A stretch of DNA of 34,700 nucleotides from an uncultured Clostridia bacterium (GCA_904419495.1 CAJFRV010000016.1:1-34700), one strand, 5' to 3'. Shown: positions 24,404 through 33,365, counted from the first letter of the stretch. Notes: generated by a model not told the origin, from the sequence alone. Made by a program: numbers and translations.

Positions 24404-25756
24404 ATGAAAAAAAGTGTTTTTATTACCTTATTTTTAATTCTAATTTTAATTACAAACATATCTTTAGCTTCTTATGAAACTGTTACAATGACAGTAGTTG
24501 AAGAACCTGTTTGTACAATAGAAATTGGAGAAAATTCAAAATTTGAAAAAAAATTAATTGAGAAAAATTTAAATAACAAAGAAGTAACCCTTCAATTACA
24601 AGTAACCAATGAAGAAACTTCTATTCAGCCAAATGGCGAAGTTATGCTTGTCATAGATAACTCAAAAAGTATGGAAGATACAGTCGATGGATCAACTACT
24701 AGACAAGATTTAGTTATTGAATCTGCCAAAACTTTAGTAAATACAATATTGAATGGAAATGAGAACTTAAAAGTAGGTGTTGTTAGTTTCTCAACAAATG
24801 AAGATGTTTCTAAAGAAGGAACAATTGAAGATGCCAATTTGGTTTCTGACTTATCTTCTAATTCTGAAGCATTAATATCTGCTATTTCAAATATTCAATA
24901 TACTGGACCTAGAACAGATTTAGAATCTGGTTTAAGTTTAGCTAGTCAATATTTTACGGAAGATGTTAACAATAAATATATTATTGTATTAACTGATGGT
25001 GTTCCAAATGTTGCTTTAAATTATGATGGTATATATTATTCAGATGATGTTATAGCAAAGACGAAAGCACAATTACAAGCTTTAGATACTGCCGGATATA
25101 ATGTTATTACAATGCTTACAGGAATTTCTGATGCAGATTCTATTCCTGCTACAAGACCTGATGAAAAAACTTATGGAGATATTATTGAAGAAATCTTTGG
25201 TACGGAAGAAACACCAACTGTTGGTAAATTCTATTATGTACAAGATAGTGAAATTGAAAAAACTATTACAGAAGATATTTACAACGATTTATTGCCTATT
25301 GAAAAAATATTAACAGATATTACTGTAACAGATTATTTCCCACAAGAAATTATTGATAATTTTGAATTTGCATATGTTTCAGAACCAAATATCGGAACAA
25401 TCTCAACTGAAGTAAATACAGAAAATAACTCTATTACATGGACAATTTCTGAATTACAACCCGGCGAAACAGCTACTGTTCAATATACTTTAAAATTAAA
25501 AGAAGATTTTGATAGTAATATTATTAACAAAATCTTAGATACAAATGAAAAAGTAGATATTTCTTATACAGACTTTAATGAAGAACATGTAGAAGATTCA
25601 TCTGATGTAACACCAAAATTAAAACTTACAGAACCACCTGTAGTTTTACCTAAAGCTGGTACACCTATTATGATTACACTATTTGTAATAGCTATTGGCT
25701 TATTGGGATATTCTTTTGTAAAATTTAATAATATAAATAGAAATATGAAAAACTAA
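24404..25756 (+). CDS. Secreted vWA-domain surface protein with an LPKAG sorting-like tail
   Basis: 450 residues. A signal peptide (about 1-23) is followed by a von Willebrand factor A domain with a complete metal-ion-dependent adhesion site: DNSKS (D85, S87, S89), T171 in PRTDLESG and D198 in LTDG. A beta-rich region follows (about 300-405, ITVTDYFP, then WTISELQPGETATVQYTL), resembling the stalk domains of Gram-positive pilus tip proteins. The C-terminus has LPKAG (415-419), a hydrophobic helix (422-440) and a tail with one Arg and two Lys. That is the layout of a sortase signal, with Ala for the usual Thr. Likely a wall-anchored adhesin or pilus tip. No sortase or backbone pilin lies nearby. 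GGGAGG precedes the ATG. Confidence 0.85.
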   Translation: MKKSVFITLFLILILITNISLASYETVTMTVVEEPVCTIEIGENSKFEKKLIEKNLNNKEVTLQLQVTNEETSIQPNGEVMLVIDNSKSMEDTVDGSTTRQDLVIESAKTLVNTILNGNENLKVGVVSFSTNEDVSKEGTIEDANLVSDLSSNSEALISAISNIQYTGPRTDLESGLSLASQYFTEDVNNKYIIVLTDGVPNVALNYDGIYYSDDVIAKTKAQLQALDTAGYNVITMLTGISDADSIPATRPDEKTYGDIIEEIFGTEETPTVGKFYYVQDSEIEKTITEDIYNDLLPIEKILTDITVTDYFPQEIIDNFEFAYVSEPNIGTISTEVNTENNSITWTISELQPGETATVQYTLKLKEDFDSNIINKILDTNEKVDISYTDFNEEHVEDSSDVTPKLKLTEPPVVLPKAGTPIMITLFVIAIGLLGYSFVKFNNINRNMKN

Positions 25757-25761
25757 TCACT

Positions 25762-26070
25762 CAAATTTGTACAGATAGATGTCCAATTGGGGACGTTTCT
25801 GTTTGGGACATTTTTTAGGAATTCTATTAAAAAAATAATATATAATAAAAATTTATGAAATGACGAATGTGAATGAAATCATATTAGAAAAAATTAATGT
25901 ATCTAATAGGAGAATCTCAAACTCTGCTTTGAGAGGTGCCTATTTATGATGTAATGTTAGCCGAGGAATGTAATAAATTTTTATTATATATTATTTTTAT
26001 AACTAAAACTTTACATAAAAATGTCCCAAACAGAAACGTCCCCAATTGGACATCCATCTGCACAAATTTA
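25762..26070. mobile_element. 309-bp MITE-like element with nested inverted repeats
   Basis: Outer arms of about 54 bp (25762-25815 and 26017-26070) are inverted copies with about three mismatches and contain CCAATTGGGGACG and GTTTGGGACATTTTT. Inside lies a second, perfect 26-bp inverted pair (25831-25856 and 25973-25998). Its loop folds further: AATAGG with CCTATT enclosing TCTCAAA with TTTGAGA. There is no transposase. It fills the 317-bp gap between two convergent genes, so its transcript would form a very long hairpin. The GGGGACG core relates it to the other repeats in the window. It is probably mobilised in trans by an IS200/RAYT-type enzyme, which is inference. Confidence 0.75.
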
Positions 26071-26073
26071 AGC

Positions 26074-27336
26074 TTAATATTCACTTTCAATTTTTAATAG
26101 TCTATTATATTTAGCCACTCTATCAGTTCTACAAGGTGCTCCTGTTTTTATTTGCATACTATTTATTCCTACTGCAATATCTGCAATTGTTGTGTCTTCA
26201 GTTTCTCCTGATCTATGAGAAATAATTGTTTTATATCCATTTTCTTTCGCCATCTGAATGGTATCTAATGTTTCTGTTAGTGTTCCAATTTGATTTGGTT
26301 TTATTAAAATTGCATTTGCCACTTTTTTATCTATTCCTCTTCTTAGTCTAGACATATTCGTTACAAACAAATCATCCCCTACTAATTGAATTTCATTTCC
26401 TAGTTCTTGCGTTAATATTTGCCAATTTTCCCAGTCTTCTTCTGCTAATCCATCTTCTATTGATATAATTGGATATTTGTTACATAAATCTACTAAATAT
26501 TTTATCATTTCTTGATTAGTCTTTAATATATCTGTTTTCCAAAAATAGTAACCTTCTTTTCCAATCTTTTTAGCCTCTTCTTTCATTTCTGTACTTGCTA
26601 CATCTAATGCCAATGCAATTTCTTTGCCGGGTTCATATCCTGCTTTTTGGATTGCCTCCATAATGACATCTAATGCCTTTTCTTCATTTTCTAAATTAGG
26701 AGCAAATCCTCCTTCATCTCCTACACCAACTGCATATCCTTTTTCTTTCAATACTTTTTTTAATGTATGATAAATTTCTGCTCCTCTTCGTAATCTTTCA
26801 GCAAATGTTATATCTCCAATTGGCATTATCATAAATTCTTGTATGCTAATATTATTTTCTGAATGTTTTCCTCCATTTAATATATTCATCATTGGTACAG
26901 GCAATTCTTTTGCTTGTATTCCCCCTATATATCTATATAATTCTATTCCTAATGTATTACTTGCTGCTTTTGCTACTGCTAAAGAAACACCTAAAATTGC
27001 ATTTGCTCCTAAATTCGATTTATTTAAGGTATCATCTAATCGTATCATTTCCTCATCTATTTTTCTTTGTTCAAACACATTCATTCCTATAATTTTTTTG
27101 CTAATCTTTTTATTTACATTTTCCACAGCTTTTGTAACACCTTTTCCTTGATAACGATTTTTTTCTCCATCACGTAATTCTACTGCTTCAAAACTTCCTG
27201 TTGAAGCCCCTGATGGAACTGCTGCTACTCCACATACACCTTCTTCTGTTATAACTTCTACTTGTAATGTAGGATTTCCTCTTGAATCTAATATTTCAAT
27301 TGCCTCTACACTTTTAATTAAAGAACTCTTTTTCAT
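26074..27336 (-). CDS. eno: Enolase
   Basis: 420 residues. It converts 2-phosphoglycerate to phosphoenolpyruvate in glycolysis. It shows the N-terminal [15 protein letters not shown] and SGASTG loops, NGGKHSENN (H158), GDEGGFAPN, the magnesium ligands D245, E294 and D321, catalytic K346 in the signature [13 protein letters not shown], and HRSGETED (H374). Some conserved stretches are variant (LALDVASTE where relatives have DVAASE, and [10 protein letters not shown]), so it is a divergent but apparently functional enolase. AAGGAGG precedes the ATG. It is separated from recN upstream by a terminator and is expected to have its own promoter. Confidence 0.95.
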   Translation of the reverse strand: MKKSSLIKSVEAIEILDSRGNPTLQVEVITEEGVCGVAAVPSGASTGSFEAVELRDGEKNRYQGKGVTKAVENVNKKISKKIIGMNVFEQRKIDEEMIRLDDTLNKSNLGANAILGVSLAVAKAASNTLGIELYRYIGGIQAKELPVPMMNILNGGKHSENNISIQEFMIMPIGDITFAERLRRGAEIYHTLKKVLKEKGYAVGVGDEGGFAPNLENEEKALDVIMEAIQKAGYEPGKEIALALDVASTEMKEEAKKIGKEGYYFWKTDILKTNQEMIKYLVDLCNKYPIISIEDGLAEEDWENWQILTQELGNEIQLVGDDLFVTNMSRLRRGIDKKVANAILIKPNQIGTLTETLDTIQMAKENGYKTIISHRSGETEDTTIADIAVGINSMQIKTGAPCRTDRVAKYNRLLKIESEY

Positions 27337-27396
27337 AAAATTCCTCCTTACTACTTACATATATATACATTTTTTACAAATTCATGAAATCTATAC

Positions 27397-27436
27397 AAAA
27401 AATGTGCTTATATTTTTAATATAAACACATTTTTTT
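27397..27436 (-). terminator. Terminator between recN and eno
   Basis: AAAAAATGTG pairs with CACATTTTTT and TTATATT with AATATAA, with one internal mismatch. T-runs are present on both strands. It begins 6 nt after the recN stop. Confidence 0.85.
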
Positions 27437-27441
27437 ATTTC

Positions 27442-29076
27442 TTAACTTGCCTTTTTATTCCTTAATTCATATGCATATTGTAAAGTGACTTCATTAATTT
27501 CTCCAGATGAAATTCTAGCAATTTCTTCTATGACTTCGTTTTCTTTTAGTAATTTAATTTGTGTTTTGGTTCTTTCTTCTTTAACATTTTTACTAATAAA
27601 ATAATTATGGTCTGCAACTGCTGCAATATTTGGTAAATGAGAAATACACATAACTTGATGTTTTTTCGCAATTGCTTTTAATTTTATTGCTACAGAATTT
27701 GCCGCTTTTCCACTAATTCCTGTATCAATTTCATCAAATACCAATACAGGTATCTTATCTGTATCTGCTAATACCTTTTTGATTGCTAACATGGTTCTTG
27801 ACATCTCTCCACCTGATGCAATTTTAGATAATTCTTTTTCATCTTCGCCTAAGTTTGTTGTAATGTAAAATTTAACAATATCTTTTCCATTCTTAAAGAA
27901 TTCATCTTCTTTATAATCTACTTTTACATTGATTTTTGCATTTTTCATTTCTAAATCTACTAATTCTTGATTAATAGATTTACTTAATTTTTCCGCATAT
28001 TCTATTCTCACAACACTTATCTTTTTGCCTAATATATTCATTTCTTTTTCTATCTTTTTTAATTCTATCTTTAATTTGTTGTTATACTCTTCTAAGTTTT
28101 CTATATGTTCAATTTCTTCTTGTATTTGTTTATTATACTCTAATATTTCTTGTATACTATTTCCATATTTTCTTTTTAATGAATAAATGATATCTAATCG
28201 TTCTTCTATATTGTTTCTCTCTTCTTCATCAAAATATACATCTTCTTTATATCCATTAATATCTCTTGCTAGTTCTTGCAATTCATAATAGGAACTTTTT
28301 AAACTGTTACTTGCTTTTTCATATTTTTTATCAATACTTTCTATCTTTTCTAATGCTCGGATAGCCATACTTAAACTATCTATGGTATTTTCAGATAATA
28401 AATTATCTGCTTCAGTTAAATTCTCCACAATTTTTTCTGAATTCAAAAATAGATTTCTTTTTTCTTCTAGTCCTTCTTCTTCATTTTCTTTTAATTTTGC
28501 TTGTTCAATTTCTTCTGTTTGATATCTTAATAAATCTAATTTTCTTTGCCTTTCTTTATCATCACCATAATTTTGTTTTAGTTCTTCTTTGATTTCTAAA
28601 TAACGATTATATAATGCTCTATATTTTTCCTTATCTTTTCCTAAGATTTCTGTCCCGATAAATCCATCTAAATATTTCAAATGTAGCTTACTATCTAATA
28701 GATTTTGATTATCATTTTGTCCATGGATTTCAATAAATTGTTTCATAAAATCTTTTAATTCATTAACTGTTACCATTCTTCCATTAATCTTACACATGTT
28801 TTTACCATTTATATTGATTTCTCTTGAAACAATAATATTTCCTTCTATAGCTTTTTCGTTTTCTGGACAGTACAAACAAAGCTCAACAAAAGAATTGTTT
28901 TCTCCTTTTCTGATCATCTCTTTTGAAAATCTTCCTCCAGATATAATCTGAAGAGAGTCAATAATTAAAGTTTTTCCTGCTCCTGTTTCACCTGTTAAGA
29001 CATTTAATCCTTTATTAAAATCTATACTTAAATCCTCTATAATTCCTATGTTTCTAATATGTAAAGATGATATCAT
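27442..29076 (-). CDS. recN: DNA repair protein RecN
   Basis: About 544 residues, an SMC-like ATPase of double-strand-break repair. The N-terminal ATPase half has Walker A GETGAGKT in NVLTGETGAGKTLIID, then the HGQNDNQ motif. A long coiled-coil middle (about 150-360) follows. The C-terminal half has the signature SGGEMSR and Walker B VLVFDEIDTGISG. The open frame extends to a TTG at 29109, but the ATG at 29076 (MISSLHIRNIG) matches the family start and has GAGG 8 nt upstream. Its promoter lies in an unusual set of nested dyads. Confidence 0.93.
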   Translation of the reverse strand: MISSLHIRNIGIIEDLSIDFNKGLNVLTGETGAGKTLIIDSLQIISGGRFSKEMIRKGENNSFVELCLYCPENEKAIEGNIIVSREININGKNMCKINGRMVTVNELKDFMKQFIEIHGQNDNQNLLDSKLHLKYLDGFIGTEILGKDKEKYRALYNRYLEIKEELKQNYGDDKERQRKLDLLRYQTEEIEQAKLKENEEEGLEEKRNLFLNSEKIVENLTEADNLLSENTIDSLSMAIRALEKIESIDKKYEKASNSLKSSYYELQELARDINGYKEDVYFDEEERNNIEERLDIIYSLKRKYGNSIQEILEYNKQIQEEIEHIENLEEYNNKLKIELKKIEKEMNILGKKISVVRIEYAEKLSKSINQELVDLEMKNAKINVKVDYKEDEFFKNGKDIVKFYITTNLGEDEKELSKIASGGEMSRTMLAIKKVLADTDKIPVLVFDEIDTGISGKAANSVAIKLKAIAKKHQVMCISHLPNIAAVADHNYFISKNVKEERTKTQIKLLKENEVIEEIARISSGEINEVTLQYAYELRNKKAS

Positions 29077-29114
29077 AATCCATTCCTCTACTTTCTTTTT
29101 ATTAAACAATACTA

Positions 29115-29181
29115 AAAAAATGTTCGCCTTTATTGTACCGACAATTCAAAAAATTGTCAATACTTTTTGCGAACATTTTTT
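29115..29181 (-). promoter_or_regulatory. recN promoter embedded in nested inverted repeats
   Basis: Minus strand TTGACA (29155-29160), 17 nt, then TACAAT (29132-29137). An inner dyad (GACAATT at 29140-29146, AATTGTC at 29152-29158) overlaps the -35 and spacer. An outer 13-bp dyad (AAAAAATGTTCGC at 29115-29127, GCGAACATTTTTT at 29169-29181) brackets the whole promoter. Their centres differ by one base. The outer arms could also form the dps terminator. Confidence 0.7.
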
Positions 29182-29196
29182 CTTTTTTCTTATTTG

Positions 29197-29631
29197 TTAT
29201 TTATGTTGTTTTAACATCCATATAATTTTACTATATTCCAATATATAACCATCTATTAAACTAGATGTTGCATATATATGATGTTCATCAGCTAATTTTT
29301 TTATTGTCATTGCTTTTTGTAATAGCGTTTCAAAATCTTTTAATATTTTATCTAAAACAATTTCTCCTTCTATTTTTGCATTTTGTGCTTCTTCAATACA
29401 TGTTTTCTCTAAATAATCTTTCATAGTTCCCAATGGTTGCTTATCTAATGTTAATATATGCTCTGCAATTTCATCAATTTCTTCATTAATTTTATCATAA
29501 TATTCTTCCAATTTTTCATGTAGCACAAAAAAGTTTTTTCCTTTTACATTCCAATGATAATTTTGTAATTTTCTATAAAAAACATTTAAGTCTGCTAAAA
29601 ATTCATTTAACTTATTTACCATTTCCTCCAT
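29197..29631 (-). CDS. dps: Dps/ferritin-like DNA-binding protein from starved cells
   Basis: About 144 residues, a four-helix ferritin-like protein. The Dps inter-subunit ferroxidase pattern is present: NYHWNVKGKNFFVLHEKLEEYY, then DKINEEIDEIAEHI, giving His, His, Asp and Glu ligands. The known role is iron oxidation and storage and protection from peroxide. The frame opens at 29652, but AAGGAG is ideally placed for the ATG at 29631 (MEEMVNKLNEF), so I use that. It is divergent from the gene at 29813. I see no clear PerR box (TTATAATnATTATAA) in the interval. Confidence 0.88.
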   Translation of the reverse strand: MEEMVNKLNEFLADLNVFYRKLQNYHWNVKGKNFFVLHEKLEEYYDKINEEIDEIAEHILTLDKQPLGTMKDYLEKTCIEEAQNAKIEGEIVLDKILKDFETLLQKAMTIKKLADEHHIYATSSLIDGYILEYSKIIWMLKQHK

Positions 29632-29812
29632 TTTTTTCACTCCTTTTTTCATATTCTATATAGATTTTTTCCTTTTTTTTATTTTTTTATACAAGTAAAT
29701 ATTGAATTCATATTTTTTATTTATTTGCACATACTAATTTAGAAAAGAAATCTGTAAAAAAGAATACTTCTGTATTTTTGTAAAAATATATTAAAAATTT
29801 TAGGAGGTAAAA

Positions 29813-30241
29813 ATGAATAGACCAGAATATATTTTAAATGAAGTGAATAAAGGAATTAAAATGGGAATGGATTCTATTTCTTCCATTGCTGAAAAAGTTA
29901 CTGATGACAAATTAAAAGATGATTTACAATTTGAATATAATCAATATAATGAAATCTTAAATGATGTAAATACAGAACTTAGTAAATATGAAGAATTTCC
30001 GAAAGAATTAAATCCTGCTCAGAAAATGATGGGATGGTTTGATATTCAAATAAGTACTTTAACAGATGATTCTGATTCCAAAATTGCAGAAATGCTAATT
30101 AAAGGAACCAATATGGGAATTATCGAAGGTGTTAAATTATTAAATAATAATCCTGAAACAACAGATACAATAAAAAATATTTTAACCAATTTTATTCAAT
30201 TTCAAGAAAATAATGTAGAAAGATTAAAAAAATATTTATAA
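29813..30241 (+). CDS. Conserved clostridial all-helical protein of unknown function
   Basis: 142 residues, predicted almost entirely alpha-helical, with no signal, no membrane segment, and no His or Cys at all. Recognisable stretches (YILNEVNKGIKMGMDSIS, ELNPAQKMMGWFDIQ, AEMLIKGTNMGIIEGVKLL) recall a hypothetical-protein family in Clostridia with a four-helix-bundle look. Without His ligands a ferritin-type diiron site is unlikely. TAGGAGG precedes the ATG. It is divergent from dps with a 181-bp intergenic region, so co-regulation in stress is possible but unproven. A large inverted repeat follows. Confidence 0.75.
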   Translation: MNRPEYILNEVNKGIKMGMDSISSIAEKVTDDKLKDDLQFEYNQYNEILNDVNTELSKYEEFPKELNPAQKMMGWFDIQISTLTDDSDSKIAEMLIKGTNMGIIEGVKLLNNNPETTDTIKNILTNFIQFQENNVERLKKYL

Positions 30242-30261
30242 CTTAAAAATAAATTTATAAT

Positions 30262-30361
30262 ATTAAAATTCTATATATTAAATATTAGGTTAACTTATAG
30301 GATTATATTTTAATAATGCAAAATATTGAATAACCTAAAATAAAATATATAGAATTTTAAT
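30262..30361. repeat. 100-bp AT-rich inverted repeat between convergent genes
   Basis: Arms of 31 nt (30262-30292 and 30331-30361) are inverted copies with three mismatches and share ATTAAAATTCTATATATT and TAGGTTA. The loop is 38 nt. It is unrelated to the GGGGACG family. It lies between the 29813 gene and pepD and probably acts as a terminator, or is a small degenerate mobile unit. Confidence 0.65.
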
Positions 30362-30400
30362 CACATTTATACTTATTTAAAAAGTATACATTTTCCAATA

Positions 30401-31846
30401 TCAATCTTTTATAATTTCTTTTAAATATTTCCAAACTCTTTCTATAGAAGTAATAGAAACCCTTTCCTTTGGAGAATGAACATCATAGCTGTCAGGCCCT
30501 ATACAGACATATTCACAATCTGGCATTTTATCAGTAAAAAATCCGCCTTCTACAACCCCTTGAGACACTACTTCTTCCATTGGATTATTATATATCTTTT
30601 GATATACTTTTTGACATTTTTCTAATAATTCATTATTTTCTTTTTTCTCTACGCCTTTTAATTCTTGGTGCCATATAATATTTATATTATATTCATTTAT
30701 AAGCTTGGTTAACTCTTCTAAATATTTTTGTTCTAACTCTTTTTTATTGCTTCTTTCTGAAAATTCAATTTGAATGCCTTCATCATATTCTGTTAAAACT
30801 GCTAAATTTGCTGAAAGTAACACATTTTTCTTTTCATCTCTTTTTAATGCTCCATTCTTGTATGCATTTATAAAATCTATAATAATTCTACTCATTTTCA
30901 TAGAATATACATCTTTTATTTTTTGTTTTTCATTTACTTCTAATCTCTTAAACTCTATAGTTTCTTTGTCAAAAATTTCTTTTTGTTTTTGTATTGTCTC
31001 TAAAATTTTGTTTTCTACTAAATTTTCATTATCCATTATACAAAATTGTACTTCAAATTCTCTTGGGATAACATTTACTCTACTACCGCCTATCAATTTT
31101 ACGATTTGAATGTTAGGAATTTCTTTTAATACTTCCATTGCTAATTTTATTGGATTTCCTCTTCGCTCATCACCTATATTTCCTCCTGAATGTCCTCCTA
31201 AAAAGTTTCCATAATATAATCTATAAAATTCTTTATTAAAGTCCACACTTTCTTTATTAGCTTCTAATCTTCCTATCCATTCATTACAATTAGCTGAACT
31301 AATTAATATTTTTCCTTCTTTTCCATTATCAAGAGAAATGATTTTTCTTGCTTTAATATTGCTTTCATTAATTTTAATGGCACCTATCATAGTGGTTTCT
31401 TCTTGTACTGTAAAAATACATTCTAAATTCGGAATGGATATATCACTATCTAAAATGGCTAGCATATATGCAACTCCAATTCCATTATCTGCTCCTAAAG
31501 TTGTGCCATTTGCTGTTATGTCATCTCCTTCTTTGTATAACACGATTGGGTCTTTAGAAAAGTCATGTTGTATTCCTATATCTTTTTCACATATCATATC
31601 TGTATGTGCTTGAAATGCTAATGTTTCTTCATTTTCTCTTCCTGTTGTTGCTGGTTTATAGATAATAATATTTTCATATTCATCTTTTACATAATTTAAA
31701 TTTCTTTCTTTTGCAAAATTTTCTAAATATTCACGAATTTCCTTTTCTTCTCCTGATCTTCTTGGAATTTTATTAATTTCAGCAAAATATTCAATTACTT
31801 TTTTTGAATCTAAATTTTGATAATCTTCTAATTTTAATAATTCCAT
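30401..31846 (-). CDS. pepD: Aminoacyl-histidine dipeptidase (PepD, M20C)
   Basis: 481 residues, the usual length for PepD. It is a cytosolic dizinc peptidase that hydrolyses Xaa-His and related dipeptides. Zinc and catalytic residues are all present: H81 and D83 (AHTD), D120 (TLGADNGIG), E149 and E150 (VQEET), D173 (SLDNGKEG) and H457 (DVHSPKER). The lid domain has GGHSGGNIGDERRGNP. It is the last gene of the transporter operon (17 nt after the ATPase gene). Together with the His-rich leader peptide this suggests the operon imports and processes histidine or His-containing peptides. Confidence 0.93.
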   Translation of the reverse strand: MELLKLEDYQNLDSKKVIEYFAEINKIPRRSGEEKEIREYLENFAKERNLNYVKDEYENIIIYKPATTGRENEETLAFQAHTDMICEKDIGIQHDFSKDPIVLYKEGDDITANGTTLGADNGIGVAYMLAILDSDISIPNLECIFTVQEETTMIGAIKINESNIKARKIISLDNGKEGKILISSANCNEWIGRLEANKESVDFNKEFYRLYYGNFLGGHSGGNIGDERRGNPIKLAMEVLKEIPNIQIVKLIGGSRVNVIPREFEVQFCIMDNENLVENKILETIQKQKEIFDKETIEFKRLEVNEKQKIKDVYSMKMSRIIIDFINAYKNGALKRDEKKNVLLSANLAVLTEYDEGIQIEFSERSNKKELEQKYLEELTKLINEYNINIIWHQELKGVEKKENNELLEKCQKVYQKIYNNPMEEVVSQGVVEGGFFTDKMPDCEYVCIGPDSYDVHSPKERVSITSIERVWKYLKEIIKD

Positions 31847-31863
31847 CCTTCTTTTCCTTTCTT

Positions 31864-32634
31864 TTATTCTCTTTCCAAATATCTTTGTAAAAATTGTTTG
31901 GTTCTTTCTTCTTTTGGGTTTTCAATTACTTCTTTTGGTGTCCCCATTTCAATAATAGAACCTTTATCCATAAAGATAATTCTGTCTGCTACTTGACTTG
32001 CAAATTGAATTTCGTGTGTCACAATTACCATTGTCTTTTTTTCCTCTGCTAGTTTTTTGATAACTTTTAATACTTCTCCAATTAATTCTGGATCTAAAGC
32101 GCTTGTTGGTTCATCCATAAATAGGATTTCTGGTTCAATTGCTAAAGCTCTTGCAATAGATACCCTTTGTTGCTGTCCTCCTGATAAATCACATGGATAT
32201 GCACCTTTTTTATCTTGTATTCCCATTTTATCTAATAATTTTATTGCTTTTTCTTCTGCCTCTTTTTTATCCATTTTCAAAACAGTAATCATCGCTTCTG
32301 TTACATTTTCTAAGATAGATTTGTGTGGAAACAAATTAAAATTTTGAAATACCATACCACATTTTAAATTCATCTTTTTTAATGTTTCTTTATCATTGTA
32401 GATTGGCTTTCCATTTTTATATTCTTTTATCATTTCATCTTCATCTATTTTTATATTTCCACCATCAATTTTTTCTAATTGATTCATACATCTTAAAACT
32501 GTTGATTTTCCAGAACCAGATGAACCAATAATTGCTAAAACTTCTCCTTCATTAACCGTAAAAGATATATTTTTAACAGCCATATTGTCTTTATATTTTT
32601 TTACTAAATTCTCTACTTTTACAATCTCTTTCAT
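31864..32634 (-). CDS. Polar amino acid ABC transporter ATPase (GlnQ/HisP family)
   Basis: 256 residues. Walker A GSSGSGKST (about 38-46), Q-loop VFQNFNLFPH, signature LSGGQQQR, Walker B ILFMDEP with the catalytic Glu, and H-loop VTHE are all canonical. A short insertion around 68-85 (DEMIKEYKNGKPIYNDKE) is seen in several polar amino acid ATPases. It energises the permease and binding protein encoded upstream in the same operon. The leader makes histidine the best guess for the substrate, but the ATPase itself does not reveal specificity. Confidence 0.95.
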   Translation of the reverse strand: MKEIVKVENLVKKYKDNMAVKNISFTVNEGEVLAIIGSSGSGKSTVLRCMNQLEKIDGGNIKIDEDEMIKEYKNGKPIYNDKETLKKMNLKCGMVFQNFNLFPHKSILENVTEAMITVLKMDKKEAEEKAIKLLDKMGIQDKKGAYPCDLSGGQQQRVSIARALAIEPEILFMDEPTSALDPELIGEVLKVIKKLAEEKKTMVIVTHEIQFASQVADRIIFMDKGSIIEMGTPKEVIENPKEERTKQFLQRYLERE

Positions 32635-32709
32635 TTTGACCTTCTTCCTTCCTACTTCCTTTTCATTCCTATTTGCAATATAATTTTTAGTCTCATCTTA
32701 CCAATTACT

Positions 32710-33330
32710 CTAGGTTATTGTATAGTAATCTAATTTCTTCTCAGCTTTGTGGAAAGCAAATGTGATAACAGCACATAACACTAGATAAATAACGCCTGCT
32801 ACACAAAGTGGAACAATTGAAAATTGAAAACTTGCTTGTTTTTGCGCTAATGCAAAAATTTCTGTTATACCTATAATTTGTGCTAATGAAGTTGTTTTGA
32901 TTAAAGAGATTACTTCATTTGACAAAGCTGGTAAAATTCTTTTTATGATTTGTGGTAATGATATTCTAAAAAAGGTTTGTGTTTTTGTCATTCCTAATGT
33001 AAATGCTGCTTCTTTTTGTCCTTTTGGAACACTTAACATTCCACTTACAAAAGCAATGATGACTGCCACAAATCTATCATAAGAAATATGAAATAGATAA
33101 TATGGTGCAAAATATACAAAGATAATTTGTAACATCATCGGTGTTCCTCTGATAATTAATATATAAATTTTTGTTATCCATGCAATGATTTTACATTTTG
33201 AATTTTTCGCTATAGCTACTACAATTCCTGCTGGAATTCCAATAACTAATGTCAATATAAAAATTGATAATGTTGTTCCTAATCCTTCTAATAAAATTTT
33301 TGTTAGATTGAGTATATTTGACATATCCAT
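32710..33330 (-). CDS. Polar amino acid ABC permease with an internal deletion
   Basis: 206 residues, HisM/GlnP family. It has an N-terminal helix, RGTPMMLQIIFVYF, and the cytoplasmic EAA loop (KGQKEAAFTLGMTKTQTFFRISLP). Relatives normally read roughly IIAxxLNxxAYxxExxRgGIxSVpKGQ in the helix before that loop. Here VIIAF runs straight into VSGMLSVPKGQ, so about 12-13 residues including the conserved AAYxxE segment are missing in frame. The protein is correspondingly short of the usual 215-225. Function may be altered or lost unless a second permease compensates. GGAGAG precedes the ATG. Confidence 0.88.
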   Translation of the reverse strand: MDMSNILNLTKILLEGLGTTLSIFILTLVIGIPAGIVVAIAKNSKCKIIAWITKIYILIIRGTPMMLQIIFVYFAPYYLFHISYDRFVAVIIAFVSGMLSVPKGQKEAAFTLGMTKTQTFFRISLPQIIKRILPALSNEVISLIKTTSLAQIIGITEIFALAQKQASFQFSIVPLCVAGVIYLVLCAVITFAFHKAEKKLDYYTIT

Positions 33331-33365
33331 TTTTTCTTCTCTCCTATTCTGTAATTATAATCTTT

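Noticed and set aside
25864..25953. A 29-codon open frame inside the MITE on the + strand
   Set aside because: No ribosome binding site, it overlaps the stem-forming sequences, and the codon pattern follows the inverted repeats rather than protein-like use.
25857..25972. Possible lysine or other riboswitch in the MITE core (GAGAGGTGCC and GCCGAGG resemble conserved riboswitch strings)
   Set aside because: Spacing is far too short for the lysine aptamer, other conserved elements are missing, and the core lies between convergent genes inside a repeat element.
29115..29181. Canonical LexA (SOS) box at recN
   Set aside because: The GTTCGC and GCGAAC elements are in outward order and 41 bp apart, not the GAAC-N4-GTTC arrangement.
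32703..32713. A half-site resembling the inverton arms (TAGAGTAATT on the minus strand) next to the permease stop
   Set aside because: Only one arm is present, with no second arm and no inverted partner nearby; chance is sufficient in such AT-rich DNA.
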